Source: Bradyrhizobium manausense
GTDB taxonomy: Bacteria; Pseudomonadota; Alphaproteobacteria; Rhizobiales; Xanthobacteraceae
Assembly (NCBI RefSeq): GCF_018129685.1
Contig: NZ_JAFCLG010000026.1
Location: forward strand, 1 to 64,000
Direction: 5' to 3'
Length of the DNA stretch: 64,000 bases
Below are positions 29,077 through 37,636 of the stretch, in pieces. Numbering within the stretch: the first letter of the stretch is position 1; each line of letters opens with the position of its first letter. The position numbers and the translations under genes are program-made. Under the pieces are notes generated by a model, which worked only from the letters and a program-made list of their open reading frames with translations, made no database searches and was not told the origin of the DNA.

Positions 29077-30306
29077 ATGCCCGCTGTCACCGGCAAGTTT
29101 GCGGTTGCGTCACTGGCGCTCGCGCTCATTGCGGCCTCGACCTCCATCGCCTCGGCCCAGAAAAAATACGACACCGGCGCGACCGACACCGAGATCAAGG
29201 TCGGCAACATCATGCCCTACAGCGGACCAGCTTCCGCCTACGGCCTCATCGGGCGGACCGAAGCCGCCTATTTCAAGAAGATCAACGAGGAAGGCGGCAT
29301 CAACGGCCGCAAGATCAACTTCATCTCCTACGACGATGCCTATTCGCCGCCGAAGGCGGTCGAGCAGGCCCGCAAGCTCGTCGAGAGCGACGAGGTGCTG
29401 TTCATCTTCAACTCGCTCGGCACGCCGTCGAACTCGGCGATCCAGAAATACATGAACTCGAAGAAGGTGCCGCAGATCCTGGTCGCGACCGGCGCCACCA
29501 AATGGAACGATCCGAAAAATTTCCCCTGGACCATGGGCTGGCAGCCGTCCTACCAGAGCGAGACGCAGATCTATGCGAAATGGCTGCTCAAGAACAAGCC
29601 GGACGCCAAGATCGCCGTGCTGTTCCAGAACGACGACTACGGCAAGGACTATCTCAAGGGTCTGAAGGATGGTCTCGGCGCAAAGGCCGCTTCGATGATC
29701 GTTGCGGAGGAAAGCTATGAAACCTCCGAGCCAACCATCGACAGCCATATCATCAAGCTGAAATCGAGCAATGCCGACGTCTTCATGAACATCACGACGC
29801 CGAAATTCGCGGCGCAGGCGATCAAGAAGATCGCGGAGGTCGGCTGGAAACCGCTGCACTTCCTCAACAACGTCTCGGGCAACGTCGGCGCCGTGCTCAA
29901 GCCCGCAGGCTTCGAGAATGCGCAGGACATCATCTCCGCCGACTACCTCAAGGACGTGTCGGATCCGCAGTGGAAGGATGATCCCGGCATGAAGGACTTC
30001 CTCGCTTTCATGGATAAGTACTTTCCCGAAGGCGACAAGCTCGACCACGGCACCGTCGTCGGCTACGGCGTGGCGCAGACGCTGGTCCAGATCCTGAAGC
30101 AGTGCGGCGACGATCTCACGCGCGAGAACGTCATGAAGCAGGCGGCAAGCCTGAAGAACTTCCGCACCGAGGTGCTGCTGCCGGGCATCCAGATCAACAC
30201 TTCCCCGACCGACTTTGCCCCGATCAGCCAGCTCCAGCTCGAACGGTTCAAGGGCGAGAAATGGGATCTGTTCGGCGACGTGATCAGCGCCGACGTCGGC
30301 GGCTAG
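29077..30306 (+). CDS. Periplasmic ABC substrate-binding protein, paralogue 3
   Basis: 409 residues. The ATG is preceded by AGGGAG. A signal peptide ends near ASAQ. The mature N-terminus KKYDTGATDTEIKVGNIMPY is almost identical to paralogue 1, and so are GTPSNSAIQKY and TGATKWNDPKNFPWTMGWQ. It is therefore closer to paralogue 1 than to 2, suggesting two successive duplications. Same type I binding fold and expected role with the upstream LivHMGF-like transporter. It has its own terminator downstream. Confidence 0.92.
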   Translation: MPAVTGKFAVASLALALIAASTSIASAQKKYDTGATDTEIKVGNIMPYSGPASAYGLIGRTEAAYFKKINEEGGINGRKINFISYDDAYSPPKAVEQARKLVESDEVLFIFNSLGTPSNSAIQKYMNSKKVPQILVATGATKWNDPKNFPWTMGWQPSYQSETQIYAKWLLKNKPDAKIAVLFQNDDYGKDYLKGLKDGLGAKAASMIVAEESYETSEPTIDSHIIKLKSSNADVFMNITTPKFAAQAIKKIAEVGWKPLHFLNNVSGNVGAVLKPAGFENAQDIISADYLKDVSDPQWKDDPGMKDFLAFMDKYFPEGDKLDHGTVVGYGVAQTLVQILKQCGDDLTRENVMKQAASLKNFRTEVLLPGIQINTSPTDFAPISQLQLERFKGEKWDLFGDVISADVGG

Positions 30307-30329
30307 CGTCTCAATTATCCCGACAATGA

Positions 30330-30363
30330 AAAGCCCCCTGCGAGATGATCGCAGGGGGTTTTT
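30330..30363 (+). terminator. Rho-independent terminator after paralogue 3
   Basis: A perfect 10-bp stem, ccccctgcga / tcgcaggggg, with loop gatga is preceded by aaaag and followed by ttttt. It lies 24 bp after the stop. Confidence 0.92.
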
Positions 30364-30508
30364 GCTGCGCCGGATATCATCACGCGATTGCACAATCGAA
30401 TGATGGTAATGGCTGCTTACCCTTTCGCGCCCGATGCGCTAGGCAGGGAATGGCGGTGCCCGCGCCGTCGCCCTAGTCTGCTCAAGAGTCTGCTGAAGGC
30501 CAATCGTC

Positions 30509-31792
30509 ATGACCGATCGACGCCCCCTGCTCCGCGCGCTCTACGACGCCGCCGTTGCCGCCGCCCATCCGAGCACCATCCTGGCGCCTCACCTGCGCCC
30601 CGCGCCGAAGGGGCGCGTGATCTGCCTCGCCGCCGGCAAGGGCGCCGCCGCGATGGCCGCGGCTGCCGAGCGGCATTATCTCGACACGCTGGGGCTCGCG
30701 CCGGAGCGCCTCCTCGGTATCGCAACCACGCGCCACGGCTATGGCGTGCCGACCCGCCGCATTCGCGTCGTCGAGGCCGGCCATCCCGTGCCCGACCAAG
30801 CCGGCCTGAAGGGCGCGGCCGACACGCTCGCGCTCGCGGGTGAGGCGGGGCCGGACGACCTGCTGCTGGTGCTGCTCACCGGCGGCGGGTCGGCGAACTG
30901 GATCGCGCCGGTGGACGGGATCAGCTTTGCGCAGAAGCAGGCCGTCAACAAGGCACTGCTGCGCTCGGGCGCGCCGATCGGCGAGATGAACGTCGTGCGC
31001 AAGCATCTCTCGCGCATCAAGGGCGGACGCCTCGCGCGCGCCGGCCGGAACGCCGCCGAGATCGTGACGCTCGCGATCTCCGACGTGCCGCATGACGATC
31101 CTTCCGCGATCGCCTCGGGTCCCACCGTGCCCGATCCGACCACGCTCGCCGATGCGCGCGCGATCGTCGCGAAGTACAAGCTCGCCATCGACGATGCCGT
31201 GGCCCGCGCGCTCGACGATCCCGCCAATGAGAGCTGCAAGCCGGGCGATGCCGCCTTTGCGCGCGCCACGTTCGAGCTGATCGCGCGGCCCGGGCAATCG
31301 CTCGACGCCGCGGTGAAGCTCGCCAAGCAGGCCGGCTACGAGACCATCGATCTCGGCGCCGATCTCGAAGGCGAGGCCCGCGAGGTCGCGGCCGATCACG
31401 CAAGACGCGCGCTTGCCGCACGCGCGCAGGGCAAGCGCGTCGCGATCCTCTCCGGGGGCGAGCTCACGGTGACCGTGCGCGGCAATGGCCGCGGCGGCCC
31501 CAATCAGGAATACGCGCTGGCGCTGGCCTCTCTGTTGAAGGACACGCCCGACATTTCGGCGCTCGCCGGCGACACCGACGGCGCCGACGGCGGTGCCGGC
31601 CACCCCACCGACCCCGCTGGCGCGCTGATCGATGCGGCGACGTTCGCCAGGATGAAGGCGCAGGGACTTCAGCCGCAGGCCTATCTCGACAACAACGACG
31701 CGACGACGTTCTTCGAGGCGACGGGGGATCTGCTGCAGCCGGGGCCGACGCTGACGAATGTAAACGACATCAGGGTGATTTTGGTGGATTGA
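30509..31792 (+). CDS. Glycerate 2-kinase family (MOFRL) protein
   Basis: 427 residues, with an N-terminal DUF4147-type glycerate kinase domain and a C-terminal MOFRL domain. Blocks: ICLAAGKGAAAM (about 37-48), VVEAGHPVPDQAG, LLVLLTGGGSANW, NVVRKHLSRIKGGRLA, SDVPHDDPSAIASGPTVPDP. MOFRL: RGGPNQEYALALA and GDTDGADGGAG near the C-terminus. Such proteins were long named hydroxypyruvate reductase (TtuD) but the family phosphorylates glycerate to 2-phosphoglycerate. Cytosolic. It starts about 200 bp after the third binding-protein terminator, so it is probably a separate transcript. Confidence 0.9.
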   Translation: MTDRRPLLRALYDAAVAAAHPSTILAPHLRPAPKGRVICLAAGKGAAAMAAAAERHYLDTLGLAPERLLGIATTRHGYGVPTRRIRVVEAGHPVPDQAGLKGAADTLALAGEAGPDDLLLVLLTGGGSANWIAPVDGISFAQKQAVNKALLRSGAPIGEMNVVRKHLSRIKGGRLARAGRNAAEIVTLAISDVPHDDPSAIASGPTVPDPTTLADARAIVAKYKLAIDDAVARALDDPANESCKPGDAAFARATFELIARPGQSLDAAVKLAKQAGYETIDLGADLEGEAREVAADHARRALAARAQGKRVAILSGGELTVTVRGNGRGGPNQEYALALASLLKDTPDISALAGDTDGADGGAGHPTDPAGALIDAATFARMKAQGLQPQAYLDNNDATTFFEATGDLLQPGPTLTNVNDIRVILVD

Positions 31793-31822
31793 GAGTAGGG
31801 CGAGCAGAACTCACCTTACCCT

Positions 31823-31833
31823 CCCCTGGAGGG
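31823..31833. repeat. Left 11-bp target-site duplication of the IS
   Basis: CCCCTGGAGGG directly abuts the left inverted repeat and is repeated exactly at 33241-33251. It is part of the ccctcccctggaggggg arm of the local REP hairpin. Confidence 0.8.
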
Positions 31834-33240
31834 CTACGGTATTCACACATCGAGGTTGAAGACGGCAGGGATGTCTGATTCCGTATTGTCCGACTGAAGG
31901 GGAGGACGGCATGGAAGCTGGACTGGGACGGTTTGGCGACCGTCGCCTGCAAAAAGGGGGGCGTTCCTTCTGGGCCGCCTCGTTGCCTCGGGCGGCAGAA
32001 AGTTACGGGTGCGTCGATTGGGCGGCTCTCGGGCAGGAGAGATCCGTCTGACGCGGCTTTTGCGCAATGAAGCATTCAGCTGTGAGGAGATGCTGACGGA
32101 AGCAGCCGGGCGGACGGCAGAACGCTGCATGGGACGGCATGTCCTGGCGATCCAGGACACGACTGTGCTGCGCTCGGAAGGTGGCGGGGGTGAGTATCTG
32201 CATGCCGTATTAGCTCTGGATGCGCAGGACGGCGCGCGATCCTGGGGCTGATCGGTGGCAGCTTCCTGGAGCGCAAGGAGGGCCGGCGGGCAGCGCGCCG
32301 CTCCGTACCGATCGAAGAGAAGGAGAGCTTCCGATGGCTGGAAGGCGCTGACCATGCAGCATCTGTATGCGCCGGCGCGGCTTCCGTGACGGTGATTGCC
32401 GATCGCGAGAGCGATATCTTTGAGGCTTTTGCGTTGCGTCCGGAGCGCGTCGAATTGCTAGTACGTGCGGCCCATGATCGCGCGCTGGCCGATGGCCATA
32501 CGCTATTTGCGCGAGCCGATGCACTGCCTGCGATGGGGCGAGCGGAGCTGGAGTTGCCCGCCAAGCCCGGCCGCAGGCAGCGCACCGCGCAGCTTGAAAT
32601 ACGCTTCATGCCGGCAAGGCTTGCCCGCCCCAAAAATGGATTGCGCGCCGACTTGCCGGAAAGCGTAGTCGTGAACGTCATTGATGTCCGCGAGATCAAC
32701 TCGCCGGCTGGAGAGGCGCCGATTCACTGGCGGCTTCTAACGACACACACAGTGGCCAGTGAGGCGGAGGCCTGGGGGACGGTCGATCTTTATCGGCAAC
32801 GCTGGGCAATTGAACAGCTGTTCCGCGTCCTCAAGAGCGCAGGCTTCGATATCGAAGATGTGCAGATTGAGGACAAGGCCCCCCGCGACCGGCTGATAAC
32901 TGCGACGCTGATCGCGGCGGTGTGCATCCAGCAACTTGTGCACGCCCGTGATGGTGGTCCGGGAACGCTACGGCCTCTGAGCGATGCATTCGAGCCCGAG
33001 GACATCCCACTTATCGAGGCCTGCTGCGCCGACCTTGAAGGCAAGACGGAGCGGCAGAAAAACCCCCATCCGAAGGGATCGCTCGCGCGCGCAGCCTGGG
33101 TCTGCGCGCGTCTGGGCGGATGGACCGGCTATTACGGCAAGCCGGGCCCCGTCGTCATACTTCAGGGCTGGCTGGAGTTCCAAGCTATGAAGCGCGGCGC
33201 AAACCTCATAATGCGCCGAGGCGATCTGTGAATCCGGTAG
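31834..33240 (+). mobile_element. IS4-family insertion sequence, 1407 bp
   Basis: The terminal inverted repeats are CTACGGTATTCACACATC (31834-31851) and, on the minus strand, CTACCGGATTCACAGATC (33240-33223), 15 of 18 matching. Direct 11-bp duplications CCCCTGGAGGG flank both ends. One transposase-encoding region fills the element. Ends, duplication length and transposase signature all agree with the IS4 family. The element interrupts a REP-like hairpin, whose right half continues at 33241. Confidence 0.9.
31911..33231 (+). pseudogene. IS4-family DDE transposase broken by two frameshifts
   Basis: The coding sequence begins at ATG 31911 (MEAGLGRFGDRRLQKGG). It must shift frame at the A5G6 run (31951-31961) to continue as FLLGRLVASGGRKLRVRRLG, then LTRLLRNEAFSCEEML. 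It must shift again at the GCGCGCG run (32232-32238) to reach ILGLIGGSFLERKEGRRAAR. The first catalytic Asp is in HVLAIQDTTVL and the second in VIADRESDIF. The Y-(2)-R-(3)-E-(6)-K signature is YRQRWAIEQLFRVLK with catalytic Glu. All catalytic residues survive but in different frames, so the element is probably inactive unless sequence errors are involved. Confidence 0.85.
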
Positions 33241-33392
33241 CCCCTGGAGGGGGAGGGTCGGCGCGAAGCGCCGGGGTGGGGTGATCTCTCCGCACGGGCA
33301 CCGCCTCGATGGATAGACTGTCACCCCACCCCACCCCGCTTCGCATCTCGCTTCGCTCATGCGAATCGACCCTCCCCCTCCAGGGGAGGGTA
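33241..33392. repeat. REP-like hairpin continuing after the IS, with right TSD
   Basis: It starts with the right 11-bp duplication CCCCTGGAGGG, then gggagggtcgg...ccggggtggggtgatctctc. The complementary arm is caccccaccccaccccgctt...gaatcgaccctccccctcca, then ggggagggtaa. Joined to 31812-31833 it restores one complete hairpin of the family found at 1-560. Confidence 0.82.
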
Positions 33393-33397
33393 AGAGC

Positions 33398-33919
33398 TCA
33401 AAATTCGTTGGCGATCTTCGACAGCATCTCCAGCAGCGCCTCGCGGTTGGCCTGCCCCAAAAGCTCGTTGAGCCGCGACTCGTGCTTGGTGGCGACGAGC
33501 TTTTTGGCGCGTGTCAGCACGGCCTTGCCTTTGTCGGTCAGCACCAGAATGTGCGAGCGGCGGTCGTTGGTGGAGCGGATCCGGGCGCAGAGGTCGCGGC
33601 TTTCGAGATTGTCGAGCAGGGCCACGAAATTCGGCCGGAGGATGCCAAGGGTGGAGGCAATCTCGGTCTGGTTACGGCCCGGGTTCTTCTCGACCAGCAG
33701 CAGCACGGAGAACTGCGCCGGCGTCAGCTGGAGCGAGGCCATGCAGTGCAGGAAGTTCTCGAACACCTTGAGCTGCGCCCGCTTCAGCACGTAGCCGAGC
33801 TGCTCGGAGAGCTCGCCGAGCTGGAGGGCCTCGGGCAAGCCTTCGGGCGCATCCTTGCGGCCCCTGGTCCCGTCACCGGCCTTTTCAGCAGACTTTTCAG
33901 CGGTTTTCGAAACGGTCAT
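33398..33919 (-). CDS. MarR-family transcriptional regulator
   Basis: 173 residues. A charged, Ala/Lys-rich N-terminal extension of ~30 residues is followed by the MarR fold: LQLTPAQFSVLLLVEKNPGR (helices 2-3), QTEIASTLGILRPNFVALLD (recognition helix), DNLESRDLCARIRSTNDRRS as the wing with the usual D-R-R, and a C-terminal dimerisation helix. Divergent from a second HAAT-type ABC transporter. A perfect 10-bp inverted repeat lies between the two genes, so repression of the transporter relieved by a ligand (often an aromatic or acyl-CoA compound in this group) is the likely mode. Confidence 0.9.
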   Translation of the reverse strand: MTVSKTAEKSAEKAGDGTRGRKDAPEGLPEALQLGELSEQLGYVLKRAQLKVFENFLHCMASLQLTPAQFSVLLLVEKNPGRNQTEIASTLGILRPNFVALLDNLESRDLCARIRSTNDRRSHILVLTDKGKAVLTRAKKLVATKHESRLNELLGQANREALLEMLSKIANEF

Positions 33920-33978
33920 CGCCTCATGCTCGCAATCCCGCTAAATTCGGGATGGGTCGTTCGCCACCCTTGAGATTA

Positions 33979-34012
33979 TATTTGATAATTGTTATGGACC
34001 ATATCAAATATC
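33979..34012. promoter_or_regulatory. Candidate MarR operator
   Basis: ATATTTGATA (33979-33988) and TATCAAATAT (34003-34012) form a perfect 10-bp inverted repeat with a 14-bp spacer. A further palindrome TATGG-A-CCATA sits at 33994-34004. It is a strikingly AT-rich pocket in the 176-bp divergent promoter region. The binding protein is inferred from position. Confidence 0.65.
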
Positions 34013-34095
34013 GCCGTCGTATTTCAATGGCTGTGAGGGGACCGTCCACCGCAATTGCGGAGACCGGCCCTTGATCTAAGGGGGAGCGTCCGGTC

Positions 34096-35136
34096 TTGAA
34101 CACCACCATCATGCTGTTTCTGGTGCAGGACGGCATCACCAATGGCGCGATCTATGCGCTGCTCGGCCTGGCGCTGGTGCTGGTGTTCGCCGTCACCCGC
34201 GTCATCCTCATCCCCCAGGGCGAATTCGTCACCTATGGCGCGCTGACCTATGCCTCGCTGGCCTCGGGCCAGATGCCGGGCACGGCCAAGCTGGCGCTGG
34301 CCATGGGCATTGTCGCCTGTGGCTTCGACCTGTTCGCGGCCCGCAAGACGCTGCATGGCCGGTTGATCCTGCGCAGCGTCCTCGCCAACGTCGTGCTGCC
34401 GGCGATCGTGCTGGCGCTGACGATCAACCTCGCCGCCCAGAAGCCGCCGGTTGCGGTCTGCATCGCACTGTCGCTGGTGATCGTGGCGATGATCGGGCTC
34501 TATCTCTACCGCATCGCGTTCCAGCCGCTGGCCCATACATCGGTGCTGGTGCTGCTGATCGCCTCGGTCGGCACGCATTTGGCCCTGCAGGGCCTCGGCC
34601 TGTTGTTCTTCGGCGCCGAGGGTCAGCGCGGACCTGCCGTGCTGTCAGGCGCCTTCACCGCGGGATCGCTGCGCTTCACCGGCCAGAGCCTCACCGTCTA
34701 CGGCATCACCATCGCCTTCATTGTCGGTCTGTGGCTGTTCTTCGGCCTGACACTCTACGGCAAGGCGCTGCGCGCCACCGCCGTCAACCGGTTGGGCGCC
34801 CGGCTCGCCGGCATCCGCACCACGCTGTCCGGACAGATCGCGTTCCTGCTGGCCTCCGTCATCGGCGCGCTGTCGGGGATCATGATCGTGCCGATCACGA
34901 CACTCTATTACGACAGTGGCTTCCTGATCGGCCTGAAAGGCTTCGTCGCCGCGATCATCGGCGGTCTCGTCAGCTATCCCCTCACCGCGGTCGCGGCCCT
35001 GTTCGTCGGCATCGTCGAGGCGTTCTCGTCCTTCTATGCCTCCAACTACAAGGAGGTGATCGTGTTCATGCTCCTGATCCCCGTGCTGCTGCTGCGCTCG
35101 CTCGCGGCCCCCGCCGTCGAGGAAGAGAAGGACTGA
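34096..35136 (+). CDS. ABC transporter permease, LivH-like (second transporter)
   Basis: 346 residues, longer than the usual ~290. The start is TTG at 34096 (GGGGGAG about 10 nt upstream); ATG at 34111 is the alternative. It opens LFLVQDGITNGAIYALLGLA. An extra hydrophilic/TM stretch around residues 60-140 (LFAARKTLHGRLILRSVLAN) accounts for the added length. The conserved loop TLYGKALRATAVNRLGARLA contacts the ATPases. The gene is the first of an operon with a permease-ATPase fusion and a LivF-like ATPase. No binding-protein gene adjoins it. Confidence 0.9.
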   Translation: MNTTIMLFLVQDGITNGAIYALLGLALVLVFAVTRVILIPQGEFVTYGALTYASLASGQMPGTAKLALAMGIVACGFDLFAARKTLHGRLILRSVLANVVLPAIVLALTINLAAQKPPVAVCIALSLVIVAMIGLYLYRIAFQPLAHTSVLVLLIASVGTHLALQGLGLLFFGAEGQRGPAVLSGAFTAGSLRFTGQSLTVYGITIAFIVGLWLFFGLTLYGKALRATAVNRLGARLAGIRTTLSGQIAFLLASVIGALSGIMIVPITTLYYDSGFLIGLKGFVAAIIGGLVSYPLTAVAALFVGIVEAFSSFYASNYKEVIVFMLLIPVLLLRSLAAPAVEEEKD

Positions 35137-35141
35137 GCGCG

Positions 35142-36911
35142 ATGCAGAGCCGGCTTCCCATCCTCGTCTTCGCCCTCGTCATGGCAGCGATCCCGTTCAT
35201 CCCGGGCATGCCGCCGTTCTGGATCGTGCTGCTCGACAATATCGGGCTCGCCGCGCTGGTTGCGATGGGCCTCGTGCTGCTTACCGGTGTCGGCGGCCTC
35301 ACCTCGTTCGGACAGGCCGCCTTCGTTGGCTTTGGTGCCTACACCACCGCGCTGCTGACGACGGCCTACGGCCTGTCCCCGTGGCTGACCTTGCCGCTGT
35401 CGCTGCTCGTGAGCGGATTGCTGGCGGTGCTGCTCGGCCTGGTCACGGTCCGCCTCTCCGGCCACTATCTGCCGCTGGGCACGCTGGCCTGGGGGCTCGG
35501 CCTGTTCTACCTCTTCAGCAAGCTGGAATTCCTCGGCCGCAACGACGGCATCTCGGCGATCCCGCCGCTGTCGATCGGTTCGTTCAGGATGCTCTCACCC
35601 GGCTCGATCTATTTTGCGATCTGGGTCGCGGTGATCCTCGCCGCGCTGCTCACGACGAACCTGCTGGACTCCCGCACCGGCCGCGCCATCCGCGCGCTCA
35701 GGCGCGGCCATGTCGCGGCCGAGGCGTTCGGCGTGCACACGCCACGCGCCAAGCTCTTGGTGTTCATCCACGCCGCCGTGCTCGCCGGCCTCTCCGGCTG
35801 GCTCTACGCCCATCTCCAGCGCGCGGTGAACCCGACGCCATTCGGGGCGCAGGCCGGCATCGAATATCTCTTCATCGCCGTAGTCGGCGGCGCCGGCTAT
35901 GTCTGGGGCGGCGTGCTGGGCGCGGCGATCGTCGTGATCCTGAAAGAGGTGTTGCAGAGCTATCTGCCGTTGATCGTGCCCGGCTCCGGCCAGGTCGAGA
36001 CCATCGTGTTCGGCATCATGCTGGTGGCGCTGCTCCAGCTCGCACCCGGCGGCGTCTGGCCCTGGCTGATGTCGTTCCTGCCCGAACGGTCAGGCGGCAA
36101 GAAGCCCGATACCTCGCTCAAGCTCGAGCAGCGCATCCGCCGGTCCGGCGAAGCCGGCGTCCTGCTCCACGTCGAAAAAGCGCGAAAGCAATTCGGCGGC
36201 GTGATCGCGGTCAACAACGTCTCCTTCGACGTCCAGGCCCGCGAGATCGTCGCGCTGATCGGACCGAACGGCGCCGGCAAGAGCACCACGTTCAACCTGA
36301 TCACCGGCGTGCTGTCGGCGACATCGGGGTCGATCTCGGTGCTCGGCAAGCCGGTCGACAACGCGCCGCCGCAGGAGATCGTCAAGCTCGGCATCAGCAG
36401 GACCTTCCAGCACGTCAAGCTCGTGCCTGACATGACCGTGCTGGAGAATGTCGCGATCGGGGCGCATCTGCGCGGCCATTCCGGACCGATCTCCTCGATG
36501 CTGCGGCTCGACCGCGCCGATGAGGCCAGGCTGCTGGCGGAAGCCGCGCGCCAGATCGAGCGCGTCGGCCTTGCCGACCAGATGCACCAGCTCGCAGGAT
36601 CGCTGTCGCTCGGCCAGCAGCGCATCGTCGAGATCGCCCGCGCGCTATGCGTCGATCCGATGCTTCTGCTGCTCGACGAGCCGGCCGCGGGCCTCCGCCA
36701 CATGGAGAAGCAACAGCTCGCAAAGCTGCTGCGCGATCTGCGCGACGGCGGCATGAGCGTGCTGCTGGTCGAGCACGACATGGGCTTCGTGATGAATTTG
36801 GCCGACCGCATCGTGGTGCTCGATTTCGGCACCAAGATCGCGGAGGGCACGCCCGCCACGATCAAGACCAATCCCGAAGTCATCAAGGCCTATCTCGGAG
36901 TGGCGGCATGA
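35142..36911 (+). CDS. Fused LivM-like permease and LivG-like ATPase
   Basis: 589 residues in one frame. Residues 1 to about 315 are a LivM-type permease: TGVGGLTSFGQAAFVGFGAY, VRLSGHYLPLGTLAWG and loop DSRTGRAIRALRRGHVAAEA. After a linker rich in Lys/Arg (about 315-340), residues ~341-589 form an ABC ATPase: Walker A GPNGAGKST, LivG-type signature LSLGQQRIVEIARAL, Walker B LLLLDEPAAGL, switch LLVEHDMG. No frameshift is apparent, so the fusion is real in this sequence. It starts 5 bp after the preceding stop, and the next gene overlaps it by ATGA. Confidence 0.93.
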   Translation: MQSRLPILVFALVMAAIPFIPGMPPFWIVLLDNIGLAALVAMGLVLLTGVGGLTSFGQAAFVGFGAYTTALLTTAYGLSPWLTLPLSLLVSGLLAVLLGLVTVRLSGHYLPLGTLAWGLGLFYLFSKLEFLGRNDGISAIPPLSIGSFRMLSPGSIYFAIWVAVILAALLTTNLLDSRTGRAIRALRRGHVAAEAFGVHTPRAKLLVFIHAAVLAGLSGWLYAHLQRAVNPTPFGAQAGIEYLFIAVVGGAGYVWGGVLGAAIVVILKEVLQSYLPLIVPGSGQVETIVFGIMLVALLQLAPGGVWPWLMSFLPERSGGKKPDTSLKLEQRIRRSGEAGVLLHVEKARKQFGGVIAVNNVSFDVQAREIVALIGPNGAGKSTTFNLITGVLSATSGSISVLGKPVDNAPPQEIVKLGISRTFQHVKLVPDMTVLENVAIGAHLRGHSGPISSMLRLDRADEARLLAEAARQIERVGLADQMHQLAGSLSLGQQRIVEIARALCVDPMLLLLDEPAAGLRHMEKQQLAKLLRDLRDGGMSVLLVEHDMGFVMNLADRIVVLDFGTKIAEGTPATIKTNPEVIKAYLGVAA

Positions 36912-37636
36912 GCGCGCTGTTGTCAGTCACTGACGCGCACGTCGCCTATGGCAAGGTCGAAGCCGTCCGCTCGGTCGGGCTCGACGTCGGCGAGAACGAG
37001 ATCGTCACCATCGTCGGCGCCAACGGCGCCGGCAAGACCACGCTGCTCTCGGCCATCATGGGCATTTTGCCGCTGAAGGGCCGCGTCGCCTTTGCAGGGC
37101 AAGACCTCGCCCGGCTCGACATCGAGGATCGCGTCGCAATGGGGCTCGGCCTCGTGCCTGAACATCGCGAATTGTTCGTCACCATGAATGTCGAGGACAA
37201 TCTCGAGCTGGGCGCCTTCCGCATCGAGCGGAGCCGCGCGAAGGCCTCGATCGAGCGAATCTACACGCTGTTTCCGCGCCTCAAGGAGCGGCGCAAGCAG
37301 CTTGCCGGTACGCTGTCCGGCGGCGAGCAGCAGATGCTCGCCATGGGCCGCGCCCTGATGGGCGAGCCCAAGCTCTTGATGCTGGACGAGCCGAGCCTCG
37401 GCCTCGCGCCGATCATCGTCGCCGACATCTTCCGCATCGTCACCGAGCTGAGGGCCAGCGGCGTCTCCGTGCTGCTGGTCGAGCAGAACGCGCAGGCCGC
37501 GCTCAAGATCGCGGACCAGGCCTATGTGATGGAGCTCGGCGAGTTCGTGCTCAGCGGCAAGGCCAGCGATATCGCGGCGAATGAGCGGGTGGCGGCGAGC
37601 TATCTCGGCTTCCAGCACGAAGGTGCGAGCGTGTAG
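36908..37636 (+). CDS. ABC transporter ATP-binding protein, LivF-like (second transporter)
   Basis: 242 residues. Walker A is GANGAGKTT, the Q-loop region is LGLVPEHRELFVTMNVEDNL, the signature is LSGGEQQMLAMGRAL, Walker B is LMLDEPSLGLAP, and the switch is LLVEQNAQAAL. It overlaps the fusion gene by 4 bp. Completes a three-protein transporter core (permease, permease-ATPase, ATPase). It converges on dsbB with no spacer. Confidence 0.94.
   Translation: MSALLSVTDAHVAYGKVEAVRSVGLDVGENEIVTIVGANGAGKTTLLSAIMGILPLKGRVAFAGQDLARLDIEDRVAMGLGLVPEHRELFVTMNVEDNLELGAFRIERSRAKASIERIYTLFPRLKERRKQLAGTLSGGEQQMLAMGRALMGEPKLLMLDEPSLGLAPIIVADIFRIVTELRASGVSVLLVEQNAQAALKIADQAYVMELGEFVLSGKASDIAANERVAASYLGFQHEGASV

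Noticed and set aside
31951..31961. Standard -1 programmed frameshift in the IS4 transposase
   Set aside because: The A5G6 run does not present a proper X-XXY-YYZ heptamer in the zero frame, and a second unrelated shift follows, so decay or sequence error is more likely. Kept only as a question.
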